Made by a program: the position numbers and the translations under genes. The notes beneath the pieces are model-generated. The model ran no database searches. It had not been told where the DNA came from and was given only the letters and a program-made list of their open reading frames with translations. This document shows positions 7,246 through 15,747 of a stretch of 64,000 nt of DNA, one piece after another. Source of the DNA: Bacteroidota bacterium. GTDB taxonomy: Bacteria; Bacteroidota; Bacteroidia; Cytophagales; Cyclobacteriaceae. How positions within the stretch are numbered: the stretch's first letter is position 1; each line of letters starts with the position of its first letter. Location: assembly GCA_018266395.1 (NCBI GenBank), contig JAFEAM010000002.1:1-64000 (forward strand), given 5' to 3'.

Positions 7246-8301
7246 ATGGCAAGCGATAATATTCTTGTAATCGGAGGCGGACCCACGGGCATGGAGGCAG
7301 CACGCGGGATAGCCTCACTCGGATACAAAGTCACATTAGTGGAAAAAAGGCCGCGCCTCGGAGGAACTCCCGATGCATCTCAATATGCGGCGCTCACGCC
7401 AGACCTCCGCAGCGCCGAAGAGGCCATTGGCGAAATGGTTGACGCTGTGACGAACAAGCCTAACGTTAACCTGATGCTCGACACAACAGTGGTCGGATCC
7501 TCCGGAAGTGTCGGTAATTTCAAGGTGAAAGCCATTCAGTCCGGCAAGGAAATCACCATCGACGCAGGTGCCGTGATCGTGTGTACAGGCTTCACCCACT
7601 TTGATCCGGGTCGCGAAACCCAGAAATACGGATACTATGAGCACGACGATGTCATCACCCTGGTGGATGCGGAGAAAATGCTGAAGGCCGGGAACTTCGT
7701 ACGCCCTTCAAACGGAGAGAAACCCAAACGTGTTTGCTTCATCCAGTGTGTCGGCTCCCGCGACCGCCAGATCGGCAATGAATATTGCAGCAAGGTCTGC
7801 TGTGGGATTTCCAGCAAACAGGCGATCGAAATCCGCCAGGTGGTGCCGGATTGCAAAGTCTTCATTTTCTATATCGATATGAGGATGTATGGCTACTGGG
7901 AAAATGAAATCTATTGGCCTGCACAGGAGAAGTACAAAGTCAATTACGTGAAAGGGATCGCGACCGAAATCGTGAAGAAAGGCGATCAGCTCATCGTCAA
8001 AGGTGAGGACACCACTCTGCGCCGCCCCATGGAAGTGCCAATGGACATTGTCATCCTCGCCGTGGGCATGGAACCGAGCGAAGGCACGAAGAAAGTCGCC
8101 GACATCTTTGGCCTGAAGAAGAACAAATATGGATTCATCGAAACCACGGGAGGTCCGCTCAACACAGTCTCTACCGAAGTGCCTGGTGTGTTTGCTGCCG
8201 GTGCCAGCACGGGTCCCTCTGACCTTGAAGACTGCGTATCCAGCGCTGGAGCAGCAGCAATGAAAGCCATCGCATCGCTACGCGCCGCCGTCCCTGCATG
8301 A
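7246..8301 (+). CDS. hdrA: sHdrA, FAD-binding subunit
   Basis: A 351-residue flavoprotein. The N-terminal Rossmann motif GGGPTG (10-15) ends with the acidic VEKRPRLGG for FAD. A Cys-rich segment (QCVGSRDRQIGNEYCSKVCC) matches the HdrA cluster motif, and a C-terminal VFAAGASTGPSDLEDCV matches the FAD-closing motif. It is far shorter than methanogen HdrA, lacking the additional ferredoxin and thioredoxin-reductase-like parts, which is typical of sHdrA. It is 4 bp from the next gene, hyp. Non-bifurcating electron transfer from the HdrB sites through HdrC is the accepted model for the family. Confidence 0.92.
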   Translation: MASDNILVIGGGPTGMEAARGIASLGYKVTLVEKRPRLGGTPDASQYAALTPDLRSAEEAIGEMVDAVTNKPNVNLMLDTTVVGSSGSVGNFKVKAIQSGKEITIDAGAVIVCTGFTHFDPGRETQKYGYYEHDDVITLVDAEKMLKAGNFVRPSNGEKPKRVCFIQCVGSRDRQIGNEYCSKVCCGISSKQAIEIRQVVPDCKVFIFYIDMRMYGYWENEIYWPAQEKYKVNYVKGIATEIVKKGDQLIVKGEDTTLRRPMEVPMDIVILAVGMEPSEGTKKVADIFGLKKNKYGFIETTGGPLNTVSTEVPGVFAAGASTGPSDLEDCVSSAGAAAMKAIASLRAAVPA

Positions 8302-8305
8302 GAGC

Positions 8306-9052
8306 ATGAGTCAGTTGGTTGACATATCGGCAGCGAAGGAATTCATGAAGGAAACGCTCGACCGCGTGGATCGCGCGGAGCTGATCTCCATGGCTTCCGA
8401 CCTGGATGCCAAGTCGAGGCACTTCCGGTATGTGTTGGGTGCAGATCAGATTGGCCAGTTGACGCCATCAGACGTCACCAGTCTTCTCAAGTTTACTTTT
8501 GCCACCCGGCGCCATCACGCAAAGATCACTGAAGCCCAGTCGCACGATATGCTTGCTGAGGAAATCAGGAACCTGCTCCACGGCGATCAGCTGGTGGAGG
8601 AGCGCTTCGAACGGTTTGTGAACCGGGTTCAGGGCGGCGATGAGGGCATGCGAACTGAGCTGGCAGGAGAGATCCTTCACTTCACCAAGCCGGACATATA
8701 CTGGTTGTGGAGCCGGTGGATGTGGGACCCCGCTAAGAAAACTGGCGCCATTCCACTGCTGACCACTGAAGAGTTTGACCTTCAAGGCAGCCACGCTGGA
8801 GAAATATATAAGAAGGTAGGAAAGGGGATTGCATTCGTGCATTCCATTGGTGATGCAGCTGAATTCCGTTTCATCAGTAACAATCTGTTTGGAACGGATG
8901 TATTCCTTGCATGCGTTTATGTTGTGTACGCTTACACGGTATTAAGACTGAGGATGACCCAGGAGTTCAATAAAGTGATGCCGGGTCTGCCTGAATTTAC
9001 GCGGCGACTGCTGGGTATATACAGAATGCCTCAGTTGGTTGAAAAAATTTAG
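8306..9052 (+). CDS. hyp: sHdr 'hyp' accessory protein
   Basis: A 248-residue protein with no cofactor motif, few cysteines and a mostly helical composition. It lies between hdrA and hdrC2, exactly where the conserved hypothetical protein of sHdr clusters occurs; this hyp gene is a marker of the sulfur-oxidising type and is absent from methanogen hdr clusters. The tract HFTKPDIYWLWSRWMWDP is notably Trp-rich. The gap to hdrA is 4 bp. A structural or assembly role in the complex is likely from co-occurrence; the biochemical role is unknown. Confidence 0.85.
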   Translation: MSQLVDISAAKEFMKETLDRVDRAELISMASDLDAKSRHFRYVLGADQIGQLTPSDVTSLLKFTFATRRHHAKITEAQSHDMLAEEIRNLLHGDQLVEERFERFVNRVQGGDEGMRTELAGEILHFTKPDIYWLWSRWMWDPAKKTGAIPLLTTEEFDLQGSHAGEIYKKVGKGIAFVHSIGDAAEFRFISNNLFGTDVFLACVYVVYAYTVLRLRMTQEFNKVMPGLPEFTRRLLGIYRMPQLVEKI

Positions 9053-9070
9053 AATGTTCAAATAACAGTT

Positions 9071-10336
9071 ATGCCGGTTGATAAAAAGCAGATTATCGAA
9101 AAAGAGAAAGTTGTAGTGGACGGTATCGAATTGACCGCCGAGTGGAACCGGATGTTCGAGCAGCGGGTCGTCTTTGATTACGACACCACTACGCTGGACA
9201 AAGTGACCAATGTGGCCGAAGCTGAGTCCATGGGCTGGTGTTATCAGTGCGGCCAGTGCATCCCCGTCTGCCCGGTGGATAATGTCGGTGAGTATGGTCC
9301 CCGCAAGATCTTCCGCAATCTACAATTGGGTATGGATCTCTTTGCTTCCGACGACCTCTGGCAATGCACTACCTGCATGAACTGCCTCAGGGTCTGTCCG
9401 AAGGAAGTGAACATGATCAAGATCATGCCGGCCATCCGCGAACAGGCGGTGCTGGAGGGCAATGTGCCGGAAGAACTTCAGAAGGCCTTCACCAACACGT
9501 TTGAATATGGCAATCCTCTCGGCGAATCTCAAAAGAAGAGAGCCGACTGGGTTCAGGGAGCCGGTGTGCCCGTGCCCATCATGAAGGATATCAAACGGCC
9601 CGTCGACGTGCTCTGGTTTGTGGAAAGCTATCCAGCCTATCACATCCGCGGCAAGCAGGCAAGCGCTGCGCTGGCGAAAATATTCAACAAGCTGGGCGTG
9701 GACTTCGGCATACTGGGTGTGGAAGAAAAAGACACATGCGACAGCCAGCGACTGGCAGGTGAGATGGGTTTGTTCGAGGAATTCGCCGAATACAATATCA
9801 AGACCCTAAAGAAATATAAGTTCAGGCAACTTCTCGTTACCGACCCGCATGCACTGAATGCATTCAAAAAGGAATATCCCAAGCGCGGCGGCGAGTTTGA
9901 TGTGATCCACTATACGACTTTCCTGGCGCCTTTGCTGGAGAAACTGAATCTTACAAACTCGCTGAATTATAAAATCACATTCCATGATCCGTGCTACCTG
10001 GGACGTCACAATGGCGAGTATGAGGCCCCTCGAAAAATCATCAACAGCCTTCCTGGTGTGGAACTGATTGAAATGGGTCGCTGCCGCGAGCAGAGTTACT
10101 GCTGTGGCGGTGGCGGTGGCGGTATGTGGCTGGATGGTTTCATGTCTGACCACGTGAGCGAGCGCCTGTCGGAGAACAGGGTTCGTGAAGCAGTGAAGAC
10201 CGGCGCCAATGTTCTTGCTGTATGCTGTCCTTACGAGGTTTCCCGTTTTGAAGATGCCGTGAAGTCAACAGGGAATGAAGGAAAGCTCATGGTAAAAGAC
10301 ATTGCCGAATTGATTGTTGAAGCGATGGGCAACTAG
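9071..10336 (+). CDS. hdrC2: sHdrC2-type HdrC-HdrB fusion (HdrD-like)
   Basis: A 421-residue protein with an N-terminal HdrC part carrying two CxxCxxCxxxCP motifs (C57-C67 and C99-C109) followed by an HdrB-like part. The C-terminal CCG motif is intact: HDPCYLGRHNGEYEAPR, then GRCREQSYCCGGGGG, then AVCCPYE. In the first CCG region the usual cysteines are mostly lost (VTDPHALNAF where relatives have TCPHC; EKDTCDSQR where relatives have CCGD). It is clearly paralogous to the soluble part of the membrane protein at 15748, sharing the KKRADW linker and DPCYLGR. It probably supplies both C2 and B2 functions, as no separate hdrB2 is present, and would connect sHdr to its electron acceptor. Confidence 0.88.
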   Translation: MPVDKKQIIEKEKVVVDGIELTAEWNRMFEQRVVFDYDTTTLDKVTNVAEAESMGWCYQCGQCIPVCPVDNVGEYGPRKIFRNLQLGMDLFASDDLWQCTTCMNCLRVCPKEVNMIKIMPAIREQAVLEGNVPEELQKAFTNTFEYGNPLGESQKKRADWVQGAGVPVPIMKDIKRPVDVLWFVESYPAYHIRGKQASAALAKIFNKLGVDFGILGVEEKDTCDSQRLAGEMGLFEEFAEYNIKTLKKYKFRQLLVTDPHALNAFKKEYPKRGGEFDVIHYTTFLAPLLEKLNLTNSLNYKITFHDPCYLGRHNGEYEAPRKIINSLPGVELIEMGRCREQSYCCGGGGGGMWLDGFMSDHVSERLSENRVREAVKTGANVLAVCCPYEVSRFEDAVKSTGNEGKLMVKDIAELIVEAMGN

Positions 10337-10351
10337 GTAAACCCAAATCAG

Positions 10352-10801
10352 ATGAAGCAGATCGGAAAATATCAGGTGCGGACGGATGTGTATTATGATC
10401 CGGCCAATCACTTCTGGATTGATGTGTCGGGTAACAGGGCCGTGATCGGCATGAGCCCGCTCGTGCAGGAAACCAGCGGCTCCTTTGTAGCCATCCAGTT
10501 TGCGGCCCCGGGCACCGTGTTCGCTAAGGGTGCCAGCATCGGCAGCGCGGAAGCGGAGAAACATGTGGGCCCACTCAAGGCTCCGGTCTCCGGAAAAGTT
10601 CTTTCTATCAACCAACAGGTGGTTGAGCGCCCCCAGCATATCAATGCTGATCCTTATGGAGAAGGATGGCTGATGGAAGTTGAACTGACCAACGCGGCAG
10701 CGGAATTGCCTTCATTGGTTTCAGGTGAACAGCAAATTACCCGCTGGTTTGAAGAGGAACTGCAAAAATTTGAAGAGAAGGGATGGATCGCTCAACCATA
10801 G
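10352..10801 (+). CDS. lbpA2: Lipoate-binding protein LbpA (copy 2)
   Basis: A 149-residue GcvH-like protein whose lipoylation site is AEAEKHVGPLKAPVSG, with K70 as the predicted modified lysine. It is divergent from LbpA1 (which has ESGKWVGP) and has an acidic helical C-terminus. It lies 15 bp after the HdrC2 fusion, and its end overlaps the LipS1-like gene by 19 bp, so it heads the lipoate-assembly block. In published sHdr clusters lbpA often sits next to lipS1-sLpl-lipS2. Two LbpAs may serve different halves of the complex (C1/B1 versus C2/ETF); this is inference. Confidence 0.9.
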   Translation: MKQIGKYQVRTDVYYDPANHFWIDVSGNRAVIGMSPLVQETSGSFVAIQFAAPGTVFAKGASIGSAEAEKHVGPLKAPVSGKVLSINQQVVERPQHINADPYGEGWLMEVELTNAAAELPSLVSGEQQITRWFEEELQKFEEKGWIAQP

Positions 10802-11739
10802 AGAGTCAACAGGACACGGCCTTCGGTTTACGGCTTGAACATTTCGGCCGGTCCATAACATTCCATGCGCCGGGACTCAAGCATTATTCCATTCCTGGGT
10901 TCGAACAGACAAACCCGCGCGCCTTTCTGCCTATCAGCCTCACCGGCAACGGGTGTGCACTGGACTGTGATCATTGTGACTCCAAAATCCTGGAGCCCAT
11001 GATAGCCCTGAATCCAAAAGAGGGACTCTTTTCACTTTGCCAGAAACTCGCAGCGGCAGGAACCGAGGCAGTTCTCATCAGCGGCGGCTCACAGCGCAAT
11101 GGAAAAGTCCCGTTCCTGAAACACATCGACGACATCAAAAGAATTAAATCCGAACTCGGCCTGAAGGTGATGGTGCACACCGGTTTAGTGGATGGCCCCA
11201 TGGCGGCAGGCCTGCAAAGTGCAGGAGTAGACGGAGTGGCACTCGACATTATCGGATCCAATGAAACTATCCGCCAGGTGTATCATCTCAGTGCAACAAC
11301 GGAGGACTATGATATCTCCATGAGATACCTCAGCGATTATGGCCTGAGCATGCGCCCTCATATCATCCTTGGTCTTCACTATGGAAAATTCCTTGGCGAG
11401 CATGCTGCGCTCGAGATGATTGCAAAATATGACATTCACGCGCTGATCCTGGTTATTCTCACTCCTCTTACCGGGACCCGCATGCAGAAGACAGCGCCCC
11501 CTCCAGCTGAAGAGGTGGCTGCTTTTTTTCACAAGGCAAGAATGAGAATGCCGGCCACCAAAATTCTGGTGGGCTGTGCACGACCCGGTGGTGAGTACAA
11601 AAAGATCGTAGACCGTGCCGCAGTGGAAGCCGGACTCAATGGCATTGCCTATCCTGCGGAAGGGATAATTGAATATGCATGTGAAAGAGGACTTGAACCC
11701 ACTTTTTTTGAGAACTCCTGCTCGTGTGGCGTAGACTGA
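10783..11739 (+). CDS. lipS1: Radical SAM sulfur-insertion enzyme, LipS1-like
   Basis: A 318-residue radical SAM protein with C-x3-C-x2-C in GNGCALDCDHCDSKI, followed by the glycine-rich LISGGSQRNG and a TIM-barrel body. The C-terminus carries the pair ENSCSCGVD. LipS1 and LipS2 together insert the two sulfurs into octanoyl groups in the sLpl/LipS lipoate pathway, replacing LipA. The order here (lbpA, this gene, lipoate ligase, second radical SAM) matches that pathway's conserved order; assignment to LipS1 rather than LipS2 rests on that order. It overlaps lbpA2 by 19 bp and is 1 bp from the ligase, implying tight coupling. Confidence 0.8.
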   Translation: MDRSTIESQQDTAFGLRLEHFGRSITFHAPGLKHYSIPGFEQTNPRAFLPISLTGNGCALDCDHCDSKILEPMIALNPKEGLFSLCQKLAAAGTEAVLISGGSQRNGKVPFLKHIDDIKRIKSELGLKVMVHTGLVDGPMAAGLQSAGVDGVALDIIGSNETIRQVYHLSATTEDYDISMRYLSDYGLSMRPHIILGLHYGKFLGEHAALEMIAKYDIHALILVILTPLTGTRMQKTAPPPAEEVAAFFHKARMRMPATKILVGCARPGGEYKKIVDRAAVEAGLNGIAYPAEGIIEYACERGLEPTFFENSCSCGVD

Positions 11740-11740
11740 A

Positions 11741-12865
11741 ATGAACCACTGGAGATACATCGAAGAACATGATGTGTCTGCCTCTCACGGGCTGGCAGCA
11801 GATGAACTTTTACTGCAGTCACATTCGTCGACTGGCAACTTGCCCGCGACACTAAAACTGTATACTTACCGGAACTACTGCGCGCTTTGCGGGCGCTTTC
11901 AACATATGACAGCTGAGATCGATGTTGAATCATGCAGGGTGCACGATGTGCAGATCGGAAGGCGGCTTACAGGCGGAGGTGCCATCATCATGGGCAACGA
12001 TCAGCTGGGCATCTGCCTTGCCACGCACACAGGCGCCTTTGCATGGAACCACATCCGGGATCTCTACCAGCTTTTTTCACAGCCGATAATTGACGCCCTG
12101 ACTGTATTTGGTGTCAAAGCCGGATTCCGGTCACGCAACGATCTGGAAGTGGCCGGCAAAAAGATTGCTGGACTCGGCATCCATATCAGCCCTGAAGGAG
12201 CGGTGCAGTTTCATTCCAGCTTGCTGTTGGATCTTGATATTCCGAAGATGATGCAGGTGCTGAATATTCCGATTCAGAAGTATTCAGATCGCCGGATGAT
12301 CCAGGCGGTATCGCAGAGAATGACGACCGTGAGAAGAGAAGCCGGACAAATGGTGACGATGGAGGCTTTGCGAAGTGAAATTCTCAAAGGTTACAGCAAG
12401 GCCTTTGGGGTTGAATTTCATCCGCAGCCATTTACATCAGCTGAGGAGTCTGCAATTCGGCAGTTGGAAGTAGAAAAATACGACACCAAGGCCTGGCTCT
12501 TTCAGCACAGCCCACAGGAGGACATGACAGGCATGAGCCTGAAGAAAACGCCAGATGGCCTCCTCCGAACTTATATCGGTTTGAAAGGCGATAACATCAA
12601 GAGCGTGATGATCACTGGAGACCTTCTGGCGATGCCCTCCTCATTTGCGCGCATTGAGACGCTGCTGAAGTGGACACCGCTGGAAAAGGAGAAGATTTCT
12701 TCCGTAATAGAAAAGGTCTGGATAGAAGACAAACTTCACAATTCAAACCTGCAAATTACGCCGGAACACCTTACGGAGGCCATCTGGACTGCTGCACAGC
12801 GTGCGCATGCCGCCCACCGCTATACCTACCATGGATCCTGTTACTATCCAAAAGAGACAGCCTGA
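11741..12865 (+). CDS. Lipoate-protein ligase, sLpl(AB) type (copy 2)
   Basis: A 374-residue lipoate ligase-like protein. RRLTGGG (74-80) is the lipoyl-AMP loop, and NDLEVAGKKIAG with K141 is the catalytic-lysine motif. A C-terminal accessory domain includes a Tyr/His-rich tail (RAHAAHRYTYHGSCYYP). It is bracketed by the two LipS-like radical SAM genes (1 bp and 18 bp gaps), the arrangement expected for sLpl(AB), which attaches octanoate or lipoate to LbpA. It is the more conventional pathway ligase by context; the copy at 3029 is additional. Which copy acts on which LbpA is unknown. Confidence 0.9.
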   Translation: MNHWRYIEEHDVSASHGLAADELLLQSHSSTGNLPATLKLYTYRNYCALCGRFQHMTAEIDVESCRVHDVQIGRRLTGGGAIIMGNDQLGICLATHTGAFAWNHIRDLYQLFSQPIIDALTVFGVKAGFRSRNDLEVAGKKIAGLGIHISPEGAVQFHSSLLLDLDIPKMMQVLNIPIQKYSDRRMIQAVSQRMTTVRREAGQMVTMEALRSEILKGYSKAFGVEFHPQPFTSAEESAIRQLEVEKYDTKAWLFQHSPQEDMTGMSLKKTPDGLLRTYIGLKGDNIKSVMITGDLLAMPSSFARIETLLKWTPLEKEKISSVIEKVWIEDKLHNSNLQITPEHLTEAIWTAAQRAHAAHRYTYHGSCYYPKETA

Positions 12866-12883
12866 AAACTTCACGTAACCTAT

Positions 12884-13969
12884 ATGATCAACACACAGAC
12901 CGCTCCTGTCAAAACAGAACGAAAAATCAGCCCGGAGTTTGTTCGCATCAGCGCAGCCAGCGCCATTGCATTGCGGCTCCAGTCCGGAAGATTTTCCCGT
13001 GATTTTGATTTCGGTGGAATTAATCTTCTCCTCAATTATGAGAACGGCTGCCTTTCGGACTGTTCATACTGTGGCCTGGCCCGGACACGGCCCGGTGCTT
13101 ATGAAGAGAAGAGTTTCATCCGCGTGGAGTGGCCGCTGGTGGAGACGGACAGGTTGATCGGCCGCATGAAAACGCATGAAGACAAGCTCACGCGTTTGTG
13201 CATCTCCATGGTTACACATGGAAGCGCTTATCGCGATACGCTGGAGATTACAAAGAAACTGACCTCCACTCTTCGTACTCCACTGTCCATTCTGGTTGCA
13301 CCTCCTACGCTCAATACGGAGAAGCTTCAGCAGTTCAAGGACAACGGTGTAGACATGATCGGCGTGGGACTGGATGCGATTACTGAAGAGACTTTCCGTC
13401 AGCACCGCACCAATGTGCCGAATGGTTCCCTCCGATGGGACAACTACTGGAACATCATCAACGAGTCAAGAAGAATCTTCGGACCATGGAAAGTAAACAT
13501 CCATACGGTTGTCGGGCTTGGAGAAACAGACAAAGACCTGATCGACATGTTTGTCTACCTGAAGGAACATCAGATTCTGCCTTACCTCTTCAGCTTCAAT
13601 CCGGAACCCGATTCCAGGATGGCCTTTTCTGAAAAGGCAAGCATTACCCGCTGGCGCCGGATTCAACTGGTGAAACACCTGATTGAAAAATATGAATTCC
13701 CTGCCGATGCAGTTTCTTATGATGACCAGGGCATGATCAGAAAGATGGAGATCCGTGGCCAATCCATTGCCAAAGCGATAGAAGACCTTGATGCTGGCAT
13801 TCCCTTCATGACCAACGGCTGCCCTTCCGAAGGAGGAGAAGAAGCAGGATGCTCCCGCCCATATGGAAGTTATCGGCCCAGCGAATCCTTCCGTGACTTC
13901 CCCTTTCAGCCGGAAATGGACGACATGCAGCTGATTCGCACGGAACTCGCTTTACAGGAAATTATCTAA
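12884..13969 (+). CDS. lipS2: Radical SAM sulfur-insertion enzyme, LipS2-like
   Basis: A 361-residue radical SAM protein with CLSDCSYCGLAR (C-x3-C-x-Y-C, the spacing and Tyr seen in BioB-like enzymes). The barrel contains SMVTHGS, APPTLN, GVGLDAI and VHTVVGLGET motifs typical of BioB/LipS-like proteins. The C-terminal NGCPSEGGEEAGCSRPYG has two cysteines that could ligate an auxiliary cluster sacrificed for sulfur insertion. It completes a lipS1-sLpl-lipS2 block. No LipT-like flavoprotein gene is seen. LipS2 rather than LipS1 is assigned by order and by its BioB resemblance; moderately sure. Confidence 0.8.
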   Translation: MINTQTAPVKTERKISPEFVRISAASAIALRLQSGRFSRDFDFGGINLLLNYENGCLSDCSYCGLARTRPGAYEEKSFIRVEWPLVETDRLIGRMKTHEDKLTRLCISMVTHGSAYRDTLEITKKLTSTLRTPLSILVAPPTLNTEKLQQFKDNGVDMIGVGLDAITEETFRQHRTNVPNGSLRWDNYWNIINESRRIFGPWKVNIHTVVGLGETDKDLIDMFVYLKEHQILPYLFSFNPEPDSRMAFSEKASITRWRRIQLVKHLIEKYEFPADAVSYDDQGMIRKMEIRGQSIAKAIEDLDAGIPFMTNGCPSEGGEEAGCSRPYGSYRPSESFRDFPFQPEMDDMQLIRTELALQEII

Positions 13970-13989
13970 GACTCAGTAATTAAACCGTT

Positions 13990-14751
13990 ATGAATATTAT
14001 CGTACCCATCAAACAGGTTCCGGACCTGGTAGAAGAACTGGAGATCGATGCTTCCGGGGTTGACCTCGACCGCTCCTCACTGAAGTTGAAACTCAATGAA
14101 TTCGATGATCATGCGCTGGAAGAGGCGCTGATCCTGAAGGAAGAGACGGGATCGACCGTTACCGCCATCGCGCTTGAAGCTGAAGATGTCGACAAAATAT
14201 TGTTCACCGCTTTTGCGAAAGGAGCAGACAAGATCATCAAGGTGACCGGACTGGAGAATCCTTCTGCACACCAGGCTGCCCAGGCAATGGCTGAAGTCAT
14301 CATGGGTCTTTCACCCGACCTGGTGATGACAGGCGTTCAGGCTGTTGACGATCGTGACGGACAAATACCCGTCCTTCTTGCGCATTATCTGAAGATACCC
14401 CATGTAAGTGTGGTAACAAGTGTTAAAGCAGAAGGCGGAGGGGTAACCGTGAGCAAGGAATATGGCGGCGGACTGGTTGCTGAATTTGAAGCAAAGCTTC
14501 CACTTGTAGTGGGAGTGCAGGCAGCCAGACAGTCGCCCCGCTATGTGCCCGTGGCAAAGGTGCGTCAGGTAATGAAGTCGGCAACAATTGAGGAAGTGGC
14601 AGCCGGCAGCACGTCAGCCACGGCCGGCTCTTCAGTAAAGCGCTTCTTCAAACCCGAAGGAGGACGTGGAGCAGAAATGCTGGAAGGTTCTGCGGAAGAG
14701 CAGGCATCGAAAATCATTCAGACACTGAAAGAAAAAGGAATCATCAAATGA
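13990..14751 (+). CDS. etfB: Electron transfer flavoprotein beta subunit
   Basis: A 253-residue EtfB. The N-terminus MNIIVPIKQVPD is the family signature, NEFDDHALEEAL follows, and TGVQAVDDRDGQIPVLLA is the AMP/FAD-binding ETF-beta motif. It overlaps etfA by 4 bp. In the etf-containing type of sHdr cluster the ETF is thought to take electrons from the complex and pass them to a membrane quinone reductase, and the EMO gene follows directly. No acyl-CoA dehydrogenase genes are nearby, so a role in fatty-acid oxidation is less likely than one in sulfur oxidation. Whether it bifurcates cannot be read reliably from sequence. Confidence 0.93.
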   Translation: MNIIVPIKQVPDLVEELEIDASGVDLDRSSLKLKLNEFDDHALEEALILKEETGSTVTAIALEAEDVDKILFTAFAKGADKIIKVTGLENPSAHQAAQAMAEVIMGLSPDLVMTGVQAVDDRDGQIPVLLAHYLKIPHVSVVTSVKAEGGGVTVSKEYGGGLVAEFEAKLPLVVGVQAARQSPRYVPVAKVRQVMKSATIEEVAAGSTSATAGSSVKRFFKPEGGRGAEMLEGSAEEQASKIIQTLKEKGIIK

Positions 14752-15707
14752 GCAATAACGTATACGTCGTCGCCGAACATATCAAGGGTAGGTTCGACGA
14801 CATCACCTTCGAAATGTTGGGCAAGGGCAAGGAAATTGCAGGTGCCCTTGGCGGGGAAGTTGTGGCCGTGCTGGCCGGCAGTGGTGTAAAAGGAATGGCT
14901 TCTCAGTTGGGAACCGCCTCAAAAGTGATCTGCATAGAATCTGAGGCACTGCAGCAATTTTCGCCGCTGGCTTATGCTAAGGCAGTCTCTGCAGTAGTGG
15001 GCGCCCATCAGCCTGCCATTGTGCTCACCGGGTATACGTCCATGGGGATGGAAATTGGCCCAGCTGTATCTGTCGACCTGAACATACCGCTCGTGTCCTT
15101 TGTGGGTTCATTGTCGGTGGATGGTGGAAAAGCCGTTGCCGTAAGTCAGTTGTATGGCGGCAAGATGAACGTGGAATCACATGCCGACGGCAACCAGTGC
15201 ATCATAAGCATTTTGCCGGGAGCATTTCCTGCCGATGCAGGCCGATCTTCCGGCAGCCCTGCCGTGGAAGATTTTGCAGCACCCGACCTTAGCGGACTTG
15301 CTGTAACTTTCAAGAAGCTCATCGAGCCTGAAGGCGGAGATGTGGACATCACCACACAGGATATTCTCGTGAGCGCAGGCCGCGGCATTCAATCAGATGA
15401 AAACCTTCCCATCGTGGAGGAACTTGCGAAAAAAATAGGCGGTGCGGTTTCATGTTCGCGCCCCCTGGTCGACAGCAAGTGGATGCCCAAGACCAGGCAG
15501 GTGGGAAAATCCGGTCTGAAAGTAAAACCGAAACTGTACCTGGCGCTCGGCATCAGCGGCGCGCCGGAACATATCGAGGGGATGAAAGACGCAGGTCTTA
15601 TCATTGCTGTGAACAGCGATCCCAAGGCACCGATCTTTGATTATGCTCACTATGGTGTGGTCGGTGACTTGTTTGAAATTATTCCTGCGCTTACTGGTAA
15701 GTTGTAA
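14748..15707 (+). CDS. etfA: Electron transfer flavoprotein alpha subunit
   Basis: A 319-residue EtfA with the C-terminal FAD-binding ETF-alpha signature LYLALGISGAPEH, then INSDP-like AVNSDPKAPIFDYAHYG. Its ATG overlaps the etfB stop by 4 bp (ATGA). The N-terminal half is the usual ETF domain shared with EtfB. It is followed after 40 bp by the EMO-type membrane oxidoreductase. Together EtfBA and EMO would deliver electrons from sHdr/LbpA to menaquinone; this pairing is known for EMO in other bacteria and is inferred here from order. Confidence 0.93.
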   Translation: MSNNVYVVAEHIKGRFDDITFEMLGKGKEIAGALGGEVVAVLAGSGVKGMASQLGTASKVICIESEALQQFSPLAYAKAVSAVVGAHQPAIVLTGYTSMGMEIGPAVSVDLNIPLVSFVGSLSVDGGKAVAVSQLYGGKMNVESHADGNQCIISILPGAFPADAGRSSGSPAVEDFAAPDLSGLAVTFKKLIEPEGGDVDITTQDILVSAGRGIQSDENLPIVEELAKKIGGAVSCSRPLVDSKWMPKTRQVGKSGLKVKPKLYLALGISGAPEHIEGMKDAGLIIAVNSDPKAPIFDYAHYGVVGDLFEIIPALTGKL

Positions 15708-15747
15708 AATATTTTGTGTTCACTGCCTGCCTAATGCCTGTACTGCC

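Noticed and set aside
5294-10336. Methanogen-type or flavin-bifurcating Hdr (Hdr-Mvh/Flx)
   Set aside because: HdrA is short, the hyp gene is present, LbpA, TusA, DsrE and LipS genes flank it, and no hydrogenase or Flx genes occur.
15637-15747. N-terminal extension of EMO into etfA
   Set aside because: The frame is open but overlaps etfA by 71 bp, and the ATG at 15748 begins a protein with the normal EMO N-terminus.
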